A stretch of DNA of 64,000 nucleotides, taken from CAIZQW01 sp942493055. GTDB lineage: Bacteria > Verrucomicrobiota > Kiritimatiellia > RFP12 > UBA1067. Under the pieces are notes generated by a model that was not told the DNA's origin, ran no database searches, and saw only the letters and a program-made list of their open reading frames with translations. The stretch's first letter is position 1. Each line of letters opens with the position of its first letter. The stretch covers positions 496,001 to 560,000 of the forward strand of contig OW818680.1 in the NCBI GenBank assembly GCA_942493055.1. Direction: 5' to 3'. Shown piece by piece: positions 19,323-27,981 of this stretch. The translations under genes were made by a program, and so were the position numbers.

Positions 19323-19858
19323 AAATTATTTGCCTCCTGTGTCAGTTGGGCACGGATGCAATTCGCCAGCAATTCACGGATACGGAACAACATCACACGT
19401 ACAGATCCCCCTGTGGAATGCATGGTTTCCGCGACAGCCTCAACCGGAATTTCCTCAAAATATCGAAGTTCTATCATTTTACGTGATTTTGCTGGAAGTT
19501 TCGCCACGCAATGCTCTAACGCCACTAACCGAGCCGAGCGTCCGGGCTGCTGCTGAACAATCTCATCCGCGATCTGATCCAGCACAGTCTCAGAGTAGAC
19601 AAGGCGCTCGCGTGTGCGCTTACGGTAATAATCAATAATTTTAAATTTCGCCAGCCAGAGGGCCCAAGCCACGAACGGGCGCGTCTCGTCATACTCGTCA
19701 AAGTGGCGAGCGACTGTCATCGCCACTTGCTGGAGCACATCCTGAGCATCATGGAAATCGCCTACTGCTGAAAAGATATAGGCATGAACCGAGCGCTCCG
19801 ATTCGCCCCAATACTTGGCCAATCGCTCACGTGATGATATTTCAGACTCAGCATTCAT
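19319..19858 (-). CDS. ECF-type RNA polymerase sigma factor
   Basis: About 179 residues from the ATG at 19858; an in-frame TTG at 19876 is also possible, and neither has a clear ribosome site. Region 2 contains HDAQDVLQQVAMTVARHF and the WALWLAKFKIIDYYRK segment typical of sigma2.4. Region 4 has LPAKSRKMIELRYFEEIP and a helix-turn-helix (VEAVAETMHSTGGSVRVML) for -35 recognition. It closely resembles the short ECF factors of Planctomycetes and Verrucomicrobia that pair with FecR-like proteins. The downstream gene is its FecR partner and then come nine carbohydrate-active genes, so it most likely switches on this operon. No ECF-type promoter could be identified by eye. Confidence 0.9.
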   Translation of the reverse strand: MNAESEISSRERLAKYWGESERSVHAYIFSAVGDFHDAQDVLQQVAMTVARHFDEYDETRPFVAWALWLAKFKIIDYYRKRTRERLVYSETVLDQIADEIVQQQPGRSARLVALEHCVAKLPAKSRKMIELRYFEEIPVEAVAETMHSTGGSVRVMLFRIRELLANCIRAQLTQEANNL

Positions 19859-20076
19859 ATCAAGAATAACGTCCAACTTGTCGAAATGTTAACAGTTATT
19901 AAAAGTTTTCTTTCTCTGCTATTACAGTTGTGAAACGATATAAAGTTATAATCATTCATCACAATGAGTTAAATTATACTCGCTGGTGGATGGGTTGGAC
20001 AAGCCGCAAGTTCAGTTTAGATTGGCGAAATACGTTGACTTCAGGAAGGTCGGGAAGCTGAACCACAACAAGGTGG

Positions 20077-20096
20077 CGCAGACATTCCTGTCTGCG
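20077..20096. repeat. Short perfect palindrome in intergenic DNA (REP-like)
   Basis: CGCAGACA and TGTCTGCG form an 8-bp stem around a TTCC loop, between the sigma-factor promoter region and the tRNA gene. Palindromes of this look recur between genes in Planctomycetes and Verrucomicrobia relatives. No transposase is nearby. The surrounding region 19859-20388 has an AT-rich leader for the sigma factor (about 19880-19980) and otherwise no gene I can support. Confidence 0.5.
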
Positions 20097-20104
20097 ATTC
20101 GTCC

Positions 20105-20206
20105 GTGGACTGGCGTCAGTTCCGGCTCGACATCGAAGCCATCTTCAAAGAACTATCCATTTCACAAGACCGCTACACTATCAAAGCCGATCTGCGAAAG
20201 GCGTAG
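20105..20206 (+). pseudogene. Possible C-terminal fragment of a lost protein-coding gene
   Basis: A plus-strand frame reads VDWRQFRLDIEAIF then KELSISQDRYTIKADLRKA before a TAG at 20204. It has the composition of a real soluble protein, yet no start codon with a ribosome site and no upstream continuation in frame. It may be the tail of a decayed gene. The family was not recognised, and chance cannot be ruled out for 34 codons. Confidence 0.25.
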
Positions 20207-20388
20207 GCTGGAGGAGAATGCGCGAATGTGTGAATGCGCGAATTGGCGAATGTTGACACCGGGAGGGTCACGCGCCTAAGTGACTGCGCGAATGATTAAT
20301 GAGCAATGTTCTAAGGCCAAACGCGACGCCTATGCCTTATGATTTCCCTGCGATGTGCAAAGGAGCTTTCAGCCCATGTGGCGTAACC

Positions 20389-20425
20389 AAAAACCCCACT
20401 AAAATCAATTTTTTAGAGGGGTTTT
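20389..20425 (-). terminator. Rho-independent terminator of the tRNA-Arg transcript
   Basis: AAAACCCC and GGGGTTTT flank an inner CTAAAA/TTTTAG pairing. Read on the minus strand, the long stem is followed by a run of U and begins only five bases after the CCA end of the tRNA gene. The symmetry means it could also work on the plus strand. Confidence 0.75.
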
Positions 20426-20429
20426 AAGA

Positions 20430-20506
20430 TGGTAGGCCAGGCCGGGATCGAACCGGCGACCTGCAGATTAGGAATCTACCGCTCTGTCCTACTGAGCTAC
20501 TGGCCT
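20430..20506 (-). tRNA. tRNA-Arg (anticodon CCU)
   Basis: On the minus strand the acceptor AGGCCAG (20506-20500) pairs with CTGGCCT, followed by A73 and an encoded CCA (20432-20430). The D-arm GCTC..GAGC, the anticodon arm GTAGA-TTCCTAA-TCTGC with CCT in the anticodon position, a short variable loop and the T-arm GCCGG-TTCGATC-CCGGC are all present. It decodes AGG. A terminator follows directly, so it is a single-gene transcript. A tRNA beside repeat-rich DNA is a plausible insertion hotspot, but no integrase is nearby. Confidence 0.95.
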
Positions 20507-20790
20507 AAAGATTTATCAAAACGGGGGTAATTATAAGGGAAGTCGCCTCCTTTATTCAAGGTGATAATGGATGCCCAGCAACTTTTTGAAGAAAATGCAT
20601 GGCTTTGGAGTGACTTGAAGTCCCTGTCGGGCGCATCTGCGTTTCTTTGACCTGTTGACTGGACGGCTGGGCGTATAGGCGTCCACTCCTGTTCGCTGGC
20701 GGCAAAAAGAGCCGCCAGCCCGAATGGCGCTAAGATAAGCATATTCGGGATCGACAAGAAGGTGAAAGTCATTGGGAGCATAGGAATCCT

Positions 20791-21098
20791 GCCCAATGCC
20801 ACTAACATTTCATGTCGGCAACAGGGGCACGGGCAACAGAGGGACTGACAGTAATGCCCCGCCTCTTTCATGCGGGCGGGACGCCCACGCTCCCTTCTAT
20901 TGCTGCCCTCAAAGGAGCGCGGGCATCTTGCCCGCCGGAGCCGGGACGGCTCCGCCACCTTATCACCCTGGGAGCGCCGACGCCTGGCCCCGCCGTAGCC
21001 TTGGCGTCGGCGTTCCCAGGGGATAAGGCCTTCGATTGCAACAAGCTAACACTGAATAAATAGAAGAAACCGACTGTGAAAAGTTAGTGGCATTGGGC
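20791..21098. repeat. MITE-like element with inverted terminal repeats
   Basis: A 16-bp sequence at 20791-20806 (GCCCAATGCCACTAAC) recurs exactly inverted at 21083-21098, and the match continues inward imperfectly for about ten more bases (TTTCA..GTCGG on both sides). The 308-bp unit has no credible coding frame. Inside lie small palindromes such as GCGGGCAT..TTGCCCGC and GGAGCCGGGACGGCTCC. This is the form of a non-autonomous transposable element or a mobile palindromic repeat. No flanking target duplication was identified. It occupies most of the 740-base gene-free stretch between the tRNA and the lipoprotein gene; the rest (20507-20790) holds nothing I can name. Confidence 0.5.
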
Positions 21099-21133
21099 AT
21101 CCTGCCTGTGCATTCAACAAACAGGCAGGATGC
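21097..21133. repeat. 13-bp inverted repeat (hairpin) at the edge of the MITE-like element
   Basis: GCATCCTGCCTGT at 21097-21109 is perfectly inverted at 21121-21133, with an 11-base loop. It overlaps the right end of the preceding element by two bases. There is no U-run, so it is a poor terminator and looks more like a repetitive extragenic palindrome. Confidence 0.5.
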
Positions 21134-21250
21134 CTGTTCTCCCAGTTTCTTGCAAGCCGACGATGAGGGTTTTGGAGATCGACTAGTGTTTTCTCCAACA
21201 TCGTGCGGGCTTGTCGGCTGGCGCAGTAGGCACTGGATTTGGCTTGGCGA

Positions 21251-21568
21251 TTACTCGGCTAAATGACTCCATGTTTCACCCCTCCATTTCTTGATGTGCT
21301 CGACCATGTTTGATGCGGGATGGAGCAATTTGTTCCTTCGATATTCGGGGATATCAAGGGGATTGTATATTCCTGAATATTGCGCGCCATTTTTCAGCGT
21401 AATTGAAACATGATTAGAATGTGTCGTCCCGACAAGATCAATGGATTCATACTTTAATACACTGATAATTTCCTCTGTTGTCAATGCATTGGGGTTTTGA
21501 ATGTGGACAGTCGTTGTGCACCCCGTCAACATGAGGATGCAAAACAATGAGCCGATAACTATTTTCAT
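21251..21568 (-). CDS. Small lipoprotein of unknown function
   Basis: A 105-residue protein with a lipoprotein signal (MKIVIGSLFCILMLTGC), where the lipobox LTGC sets Cys17 as the lipidated residue. An AAAGGA site stands just before the ATG. The mature part is small and mixed alpha/beta, with VSITLKNGAQYSGIYN suggesting an SH3-like or beta-hairpin piece. No family was recognised. It lies 27 bases downstream of the large PHP/DUF294 gene on the same strand, so co-transcription is possible, but nothing links their functions. Confidence 0.75.
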   Translation of the reverse strand: MKIVIGSLFCILMLTGCTTTVHIQNPNALTTEEIISVLKYESIDLVGTTHSNHVSITLKNGAQYSGIYNPLDIPEYRRNKLLHPASNMVEHIKKWRGETWSHLAE

Positions 21569-21595
21569 AATTTCCTTTTTACTTCAGCGAAGCTC

Positions 21596-24500
21596 TCACG
21601 CATTCGTGCCGCCAAGGAAGTCGTAGGAGACGCGATGCTGGAGCGCGCGGATATGCGCAAATGACTGCTGGAGAAGCGAGCGTTCCGTATAGCCCAGGCG
21701 GCGCAACTCCACCAGGTTATCGGGGGGCTGGCCTGAATACAGCCCCTTCACCTGATACTGCAGACGAAGCTTCATCAGGAAGGTGTAGGTCGTGACAATC
21801 TCATCGCGGCTTGCCGGTGAGAGGTGCCCCTTCTCCACAAGCGCATCCAGCCTGTCGAGGGTGTTGGTCTGAGCAATGTCGTAGCGCAAGGCATAGAGAC
21901 GCGCAAAGGCGACGATCGGCAGCATCGCGGCTTTCAGATCCACCATGCCTTTCGGTACGCCTCGTATGCCGCCGCTGAGGATGTGTCCGAGGAACATGAC
22001 CGGAGATTTGAAGAGCAGGGCATGGCGTGCAAAATGGGGGAAGAACGCCGGAGACTCTCGCAATTCCAAAGCGACATGCTGCCGCAGTTCGGAGACCAGG
22101 CCTGCATCCCCGTAGACCGTACGGAAGTCGAAGAAGACTGCGAAGTTCATCAATTCCGCAGGCTCAGCACGTTCTGCCCAATAACTGAAGTGTGTCTTCC
22201 ATGCGGAAAGCTGGCGTGTCCAGACTGGGTTCTTCGCCATGAAATTACCCTTGCAGAGGGGATACCCCGCTTCATTCAGCCACGCGCAAACGCGTCGTCC
22301 CATCTCCAGGAAATAGGTGGCAACCTCTTCGGCACGCTGCGGGTCCTCGGGAGGCGCATAGATGATGGCATTATCCTGATCCGTCACCAGCGTCTGCTCC
22401 AGCCGTCCCTGGCTCCCCAGTGCGATAAAGGCGAAGTGTGTAGGTGGCGGCCCCAGCTCCTCAATCGCGAGCTCAACAAAGCGCTCCGTCGCCGCGTCAC
22501 AGACCGAGACCAGCAGGCGCGTGAGATTACGGGGATGCGCACCGCTGTCGAGGAGGGCTTTGATGGTGACTGCCGTACGATGGCAGCTCCGGACCACATC
22601 TTCGACCAGGCTTGCGCGGGAAATCTGGCTGGTCAGCACAACCGACCCGTATTGCTGGAACGGCAACAGCTCCCGATCACTCAGCGTGCCCAATATCCTG
22701 CCGGTATCGTCCGCAACCGCCAGATGCTGCAATCTGTTCTCCTGCATCCGCAAAAGCGCCTCATAGACGGGCGCATCGGCTGAGACCGTCACAATGGGGG
22801 CGCTCATGAAGACACGGATCGGAGCATGGGCATCCTGCTCGGTGGCCAGCACACGCCTGCAGAGGTCGTTTGCCGTGGCGATCCCGACCGTGTCGCCTGA
22901 GGCATCCTGGACGAGCGCAGCCGGGATGCCTTTTTCTGCCAATAACGCGGCCACCTTGTACACGGGCATGCTTGACGGACAGAAAACGCCTGGCTTCAGG
23001 ACGCGTCTGACCGGTTCATGCAAAAAGAGTAAGGAGGATTGCAGACGCTCAATCATCGTGTCCCGTTCCTGTTCACGCTGCACGAGTGATGAAATGTCCT
23101 CCACAAGACCGTCGATCACGAGCATCTCGCCAGGCTGAGTGCGCCCAATCGCCGCGCGAAGCGACAAGGTGGTCACATGACCTTGCACGGAGACCACGGG
23201 AAGTCGGCACTCCCTTACGCCTTCTTGCTTCAGTTTTTCAACGAAGATTTCAAACGAGGTCTCATCCTGAAAGAGATCCGAGAGTCGGACGGCGTCGTCT
23301 TCTGTGGTCTTGCCTGCACCCCGAAGAAGACGTTTCGCAATCGAATTAGCCACGATCACCGTGCCATGACGATCCGTCCGCGCAGAAAAGAGACCGACTG
23401 GCACATGCGCGGCGGTCTCGCCCAGCTCCTGCTTGACCGGTTGAAGCGGTGCATTTTCTGCGCGGACAGCAGACTCCCGCGCGAGAAGGACAAGGCCACT
23501 CTTCCCCCCCAAAGAGATCCGGGAAGGTATAAGGACACAGCGCGTATGCCCACCATCGCGTCGCCGCAATTCCCCTGCCAGATTTTTTGACGGGTTATCT
23601 GCGGTTATCTTGAGTGCCTCGAGCTCTTGCCAGACTTCGGCATTCACACCGTCCGTTGGCAGCACCTCTGTCAGGTCCAGCAACTCCAACTCTGCAGCAG
23701 AATAGCCCAGGAGAGACAATAAGTACGGATTCGCATACCGGCAGCGTCCATCGAGGATGAGGAGCGTCCCCTCGGTGGCAGCCTCAAGCAGCGACCGGTA
23801 ACGCTCTGTTGTCGCGTGGAGGTCATCCACGGCGATCGAACAGGCGCGGTCAATCCGGCGGCTGTGCCGAATCACATGGAGCAAGAGAAGCGAGATCAGC
23901 CCTGTGATGACGATGGAAGCATGGACAAGCCCCCGCTCCAGGCGTTTGATCTCATGCTTGACATCTTCCATGTAGAGGCCGGTACCAATCACCCAGCCCC
24001 AGGGCTCAAAGCCGGCCACAAAAGACTCCTTGGCTTCCAGTCGCCGGGGGTCATCAGGCCATTGCCACACATAGTCCACATAGCCCTCGTTGTGGCGTCT
24101 CACCACATCAGCGAACTCCACAAAAATACGTGTTCCGCGCGGATCGCGAAACGTACTGATATCCGTGCCGTCCAGCTCGGGACGATACGGATGCATGATC
24201 ATGCGCGGATGCATATCCTGCAACCAGAAATAGTCCTTATTCTCATGTCCGTACCGAAGCGCCGCAATACGCTCACGCGCCTCCTGTTGCGCCTCGGCCC
24301 GCGTCAAGCGCCCGTTCTTCACCTGTTGCTCCGCATGGGCCATGATGTTCCAGGCCGCATGGGTAAGCTCCCGGATCATCTCACGTTTGCGATCCAGCAA
24401 GCCGCGCTCAAAGGCCGGGATCAGCAAGACCCAAATAGTGAGGACAAAAAGGACAATCGCCAAGAGAGAGGGTAAGAGGACATGGCGTCCGAAGCTCCAG

Positions 24501-25279
24501 CTGGAGCGGCGCGCCACGGTATAGGCTGTGGCAACGCGTGCGGAGGTGGTAACCGCTTCCAAGTGTAGCGCGTCACGCAAGGGTTGCCAGAGCGCGATCG
24601 GCATATCGACTGCCATCCCATATTTGCGCTCGTCATCCGGATGATGAAAATCTGTCCCTGCTGATACCAGAAGCCCAGCTTCCGCAGCAAAGCTGACAAA
24701 GGCCTCCTGCTCACTCCTCGGAGCAGGAGCATACAGCGCCTCTATCCCTTCTAGCCCATGCTCCCTCAATTCGAGAAGAAGGGTTTTCAGCGCATTCGCT
24801 TCCAGGTGCAGAAGCATAGGATGCGCAAGAAAGACTCGCCCGCCTGCGCGATGGGCACGCGCAATCACCTCGGCAATCGAGAGGGCGCCATGCGAGACGT
24901 TCGCGGATTTCGCATCGAGCGTTGAAGTTCCCATCCGCCGCAAAGATCCCGCCACACTGTGTGTCGAGGTCTCACGATTCAGACGAAAACTGCGCAAGGT
25001 CTCCAACCACTCCGGCGCGTTCACATCAAAGCCATAGACGAGCAGGTGGAGCTCAGTCCCTCTCCAAACCACTGGAATCTCAACACCGGTCACGGACCCG
25101 ATGCCGAACCGCTGGAGCTCCGTCTGGAAACGCTCCACCCCTTCAACGGTCTCATGATCCGTGAGCGCGGCAAACAACACCCCTGCATCCGCCAGTCGCC
25201 TGGCTAATGCCTCAGGCGAGAGGATTCCATCACTGCAGTTAGAGTGGCAGTGCAGGTTGATACGCGTGGAGGCGTTCAT
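21596..25279 (-). CDS. PHP-Cache-PAS-CBS-DUF294 multidomain membrane sensor/nucleotidyltransferase
   Basis: A 1227-residue fusion. Residues 1-250 form a PHP phosphoesterase domain with metal-site strings HCHSNCSDG (10-18), TDH (40-42) and GTDFHH (208-213). Two membrane spans (about 266-288 and 451-470) flank an extracytoplasmic Cache domain (about 295-445, with DYFWLQDMHPRMIMHPYRPE and GFEPWGWVIGTG). A clear PAS domain (about 494-600) and a weaker second (about 615-735) follow, then two CBS repeats (about 755-875). The DUF294 nucleotidyltransferase carries GSQGRLEQTLVTDQDNA, with its DUF294_C helical domain to the end. DUF294/CBS proteins are often found beside acetate-type symporters, and one is encoded 29 bases upstream. 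The Cache domain may sense a small carboxylate. No ribosome site precedes the ATG, so coupling to actP is likely. Confidence 0.85.
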   Translation of the reverse strand: MNASTRINLHCHSNCSDGILSPEALARRLADAGVLFAALTDHETVEGVERFQTELQRFGIGSVTGVEIPVVWRGTELHLLVYGFDVNAPEWLETLRSFRLNRETSTHSVAGSLRRMGTSTLDAKSANVSHGALSIAEVIARAHRAGGRVFLAHPMLLHLEANALKTLLLELREHGLEGIEALYAPAPRSEQEAFVSFAAEAGLLVSAGTDFHHPDDERKYGMAVDMPIALWQPLRDALHLEAVTTSARVATAYTVARRSSWSFGRHVLLPSLLAIVLFVLTIWVLLIPAFERGLLDRKREMIRELTHAAWNIMAHAEQQVKNGRLTRAEAQQEARERIAALRYGHENKDYFWLQDMHPRMIMHPYRPELDGTDISTFRDPRGTRIFVEFADVVRRHNEGYVDYVWQWPDDPRRLEAKESFVAGFEPWGWVIGTGLYMEDVKHEIKRLERGLVHASIVITGLISLLLLHVIRHSRRIDRACSIAVDDLHATTERYRSLLEAATEGTLLILDGRCRYANPYLLSLLGYSAAELELLDLTEVLPTDGVNAEVWQELEALKITADNPSKNLAGELRRRDGGHTRCVLIPSRISLGGKSGLVLLARESAVRAENAPLQPVKQELGETAAHVPVGLFSARTDRHGTVIVANSIAKRLLRGAGKTTEDDAVRLSDLFQDETSFEIFVEKLKQEGVRECRLPVVSVQGHVTTLSLRAAIGRTQPGEMLVIDGLVEDISSLVQREQERDTMIERLQSSLLFLHEPVRRVLKPGVFCPSSMPVYKVAALLAEKGIPAALVQDASGDTVGIATANDLCRRVLATEQDAHAPIRVFMSAPIVTVSADAPVYEALLRMQENRLQHLAVADDTGRILGTLSDRELLPFQQYGSVVLTSQISRASLVEDVVRSCHRTAVTIKALLDSGAHPRNLTRLLVSVCDAATERFVELAIEELGPPPTHFAFIALGSQGRLEQTLVTDQDNAIIYAPPEDPQRAEEVATYFLEMGRRVCAWLNEAGYPLCKGNFMAKNPVWTRQLSAWKTHFSYWAERAEPAELMNFAVFFDFRTVYGDAGLVSELRQHVALELRESPAFFPHFARHALLFKSPVMFLGHILSGGIRGVPKGMVDLKAAMLPIVAFARLYALRYDIAQTNTLDRLDALVEKGHLSPASRDEIVTTYTFLMKLRLQYQVKGLYSGQPPDNLVELRRLGYTERSLLQQSFAHIRALQHRVSYDFLGGTNA

Positions 25280-25308
25280 AAAGGGTCTGATCGTCTAATA
25301 GGCGTTCC

Positions 25309-27213
25309 TTACGTTGCGACAGCGGGTTTACGCTGGGTCATCAGGGAGATGACCACCAACGTGACAAAACTCAAGGGAATCGAGATAATGCCTGGGTTGC
25401 TGAAGGGGATCGGAGCCGTTGTGGGATCTAAGCCATACAGTTTAAACAGATCCGGGGAGAGCATGATCAATGCCAGCGACGAGACAATACCCATCAAAAT
25501 GGATGCCGTGATGCCGCGCGCGGTCGTCTTCTTCCAGAAGATCAACATCACCAGCGCCGGCAAGTTTGCCGAGGCCGCCACAGCAAAGGCCAAGCCGACC
25601 AGGAAGGTCACGTTCATCCCCTTAAATAGAATGCCCAGCACAATCGCAACTCCGCCAATGACAAAGGCGGAAATCTTGCCTGCCATGATCTTTTGGCGGT
25701 CATCCATGCGCAGTTGGAAGTAGCGGTCACAGAGGTCATGCGCAACAGCGCCAGAGGCCGCGACGATCAGCCCGCTGACGGTCCCCAGCACCGTTGCAAA
25801 GGCGATGGCTGAGATAAAGGCAAAGAGCGCATTGCCAAAGGAACGGGCCAAAAGCGGCGCGGCCATGTTGCTGTCCGCCGGATTGATCACGCCGTTAATC
25901 ATCGCTCCCAGCCCCATGAACAGGGTCAGGATGTAAAAGAAGCCGATCGCGGCGATCGCCACAATGGTCGACTTCCGGGCGCTCGCCGGGCTGGGCACCG
26001 TGTAGTACCGGATCAGGATGTGCGGCAGGGCGGCGGTCCCCAGGAAGAGGGCCAGCATGAGCGAGATGAAGTCCAGGCGCTCCAGGAACGACCCTTGCAC
26101 TTTAAACTTCATGCCCGGACGCAGGAGCTGATTACCCGGTGTCAAGACGGGATAGTAGAGTGTAACCTTCGAACCGTCGCGATCTGTCAGGATCGCATCT
26201 TTGCACCGTTCGATTACTGTATCTTTGGCGGTCATTGCAGAGAGGAAGGCGAAAGGCGAGACCGAACCCTTGGGGGCTTCAGCTTGGCCGCGGAACGATT
26301 CGACATGTCCGATCTGGCGTAACGTGTTCTCTTTAGAGGCCGGCGCGCCGTTGATCAAACGTTGGCCGTCGCGCGTCACCACAACCGACTGCGTCTCCTT
26401 CAGGAGTGCCTTACCGTTTTCGCTTCCCGTCACCATCCACCAGCTCTCCTTACCGCCCCGCATCAGCCGGGCAAAGGTGGCTTTCGCTGACGCAACCTTC
26501 TGAATTTCCAGAAGACGCGTCGAGGGATCAGCAAAGGTCAACTGCCCGGCGGCGTCAGAAGCCTCCAGGGTTGCAGCGGTATAAAACGGGACGCTCCCGC
26601 CCTGGTCTGGCTTTGTATTGAACCCGCGCACGCAGACCGCGATGACGAGGACCAGCGAAAAGATGATCAGCAGTCCGCCTTTGAGGAACTGGACATACGT
26701 CGTTGAGGCCATACCTGCGGTGGCGACAATCGTAATCACAATCGCACCGACCATGATGACACCCCAATGGTGCGCCATGCCCAGGAGGGGCTGAACAAGA
26801 ACGCCCGCCCCGACCATCTGCGGGATCAGGTAACAGACCGAGACGATCAGCGTGCTCAGCGCTGCTGCCAGTTTAATGCCGCGCGAATTGTATTTGAAGT
26901 CCACGGCATCGGTAAACGTATACTTGCCCAAACGCTTCATAGGTTCGGCGATCACGAACAACGCCACGATCCACCCGGCCAGGTAACCGATGGAATAGAG
27001 GAAGCCATCGTAACCAACCGTAGCGATCATTCCGCAAATGCCCAGAAACGAGGCTGCGGAGAGATAGTCACCTGCAAAGGCGATACCATTGACACCCCAA
27101 TGGATCTGACCGCCTGCTGCATAGTACCCACTCGAAGTCTTGGTGCGATTGCCCAAGTAGAAAGAGAGTCCGATAACAAAAAGGACAAACCCGATAAAAA
27201 TTACAATAGCCAT
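25309..27213 (-). CDS. actP: ActP-like acetate/cation symporter (SSS family)
   Basis: A 634-residue sodium:solute symporter-family protein with about 13 predicted spans. Hallmarks are SGYYAAGGQIHWGVNGIAFAG near the N-terminus, GYLAGWIVALFVIAEPMKR, and AALPHILIRYYTVPSPASAR late in the sequence, as in ActP. It is about 85 residues longer than E. coli ActP because of a soluble insert (about residues 215-385, rich in VVVTRDGQR and DRDGSKVTLYYPV). The ATG at 27213 lies 4 bases after the DUF485 stop, with AGGAG inside the end of that gene; a start 33 bases upstream would only read the overlap. It should import acetate or a related monocarboxylate with Na+ or H+. Confidence 0.9.
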   Translation of the reverse strand: MAIVIFIGFVLFVIGLSFYLGNRTKTSSGYYAAGGQIHWGVNGIAFAGDYLSAASFLGICGMIATVGYDGFLYSIGYLAGWIVALFVIAEPMKRLGKYTFTDAVDFKYNSRGIKLAAALSTLIVSVCYLIPQMVGAGVLVQPLLGMAHHWGVIMVGAIVITIVATAGMASTTYVQFLKGGLLIIFSLVLVIAVCVRGFNTKPDQGGSVPFYTAATLEASDAAGQLTFADPSTRLLEIQKVASAKATFARLMRGGKESWWMVTGSENGKALLKETQSVVVTRDGQRLINGAPASKENTLRQIGHVESFRGQAEAPKGSVSPFAFLSAMTAKDTVIERCKDAILTDRDGSKVTLYYPVLTPGNQLLRPGMKFKVQGSFLERLDFISLMLALFLGTAALPHILIRYYTVPSPASARKSTIVAIAAIGFFYILTLFMGLGAMINGVINPADSNMAAPLLARSFGNALFAFISAIAFATVLGTVSGLIVAASGAVAHDLCDRYFQLRMDDRQKIMAGKISAFVIGGVAIVLGILFKGMNVTFLVGLAFAVAASANLPALVMLIFWKKTTARGITASILMGIVSSLALIMLSPDLFKLYGLDPTTAPIPFSNPGIISIPLSFVTLVVISLMTQRKPAVAT

Positions 27214-27217
27214 GGTG

Positions 27218-27508
27218 TTATTTCGCTCCTTCTGTTTTCGGTTCACTCAAAGCACTCTCGCGGGCGCGGCAGAACATATCGTAGACAAGTGCCTGGATCA
27301 AGGCAATGACGATCAGGGCGAAACCATACACCGTGGCCAAGTTCATGCCAAAACAAACCACGCGCTCCATCAGCAAGGGCCAGCCGACATTGATGGCGAC
27401 AAAGACAATATAGATGACGAGGTAACTTAGGAACATCCAGATCCCGAGGCGCGTCTTATACGCCATTGCCGGATCTTTCCCAACAGGTACAGCAGGCTCA
27501 TGTAGCAT
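27218..27508 (-). CDS. yjcH: DUF485 small membrane protein (YjcH family)
   Basis: A 96-residue protein with two membrane segments (about 23-46, FLSYLVIYIVFVAINVGWPL, and 54-78, MNLATVYGFALIVIALIQAL). This is the standard DUF485 form that precedes actP in many genomes. A GGGAGG site stands before the ATG. The pair is translated in tandem, with a gap of 4 bases. Its role is not established; co-occurrence suggests a helper of the symporter. Confidence 0.9.
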   Translation of the reverse strand: MLHEPAVPVGKDPAMAYKTRLGIWMFLSYLVIYIVFVAINVGWPLLMERVVCFGMNLATVYGFALIVIALIQALVYDMFCRARESALSEPKTEGAK

Positions 27509-27630
27509 GTTTTTCCTCCCGCTGGATGTAGAGCATCAGGCGGATTACCCGCTCCATTCCAGTTTCTATGCATAGTATCACGGCAGACTCCCCTGCCGTC
27601 AAATGAAAAGAGAGTGAAAAATGAAATAAT

Positions 27631-27686
27631 AGTGTCAGTAAGTGTCAGCAAGTTTGGAAGTGTCAGTAAGTGTCAGTAAGTCTGGA
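27631..27686. repeat. Tandem 28-bp direct repeat in intergenic DNA
   Basis: Two consecutive 28-base units (27631-27658 and 27659-27686) begin AGTGTCAGTAAGTGTCAG and match at 26 of 28 positions; each also contains an inner 10-base repeat AGTGTCAGTA/AGTGTCAGCA. The 470-base region 27509-27981 between the divergent actP and ybaB operons has no gene. It also contains the CGGATTG-rich stretch at about 27714-27740 and a decayed TTCGTG..TTTCGTGG repeat near 27810-27840. Confidence 0.6.
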
Positions 27687-27981
27687 ATAAATTGAGTGGT
27701 AACTTTAAGCTACGGATTGCGCGGATTGCCGCGGATTGAGAATTTTTATGAAACGAGAGCAGAGAATCAGCGGCTCACCGAGATCCGGCAGCCGTAAAGG
27801 ATATTTCATATTTTCGTGATTTTAGCGTGTTTCGTGGGCAAAAACATAAGGATATAGGTCAACAAGCTGAAAAGTCTCGCGCAAAACCCAATATCAGGCT
27901 TGAGGAGTCAGCCACATTCTTTTATGATATACGTTTTGAAAACAATTGAACCAACTGAACACAGCACTAGAGGAGTCGATT

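Noticed and set aside
20497..20958. A 153-codon minus-strand frame next to the tRNA
   Set aside because: It overlaps the tRNA 5-prime end and the MITE-like repeats and has a translation of repeat-like character.
21824..22783. A 319-codon plus-strand frame inside the PHP/DUF294 gene
   Set aside because: Antisense to a gene with clear domains; its translation has no recognisable motif.
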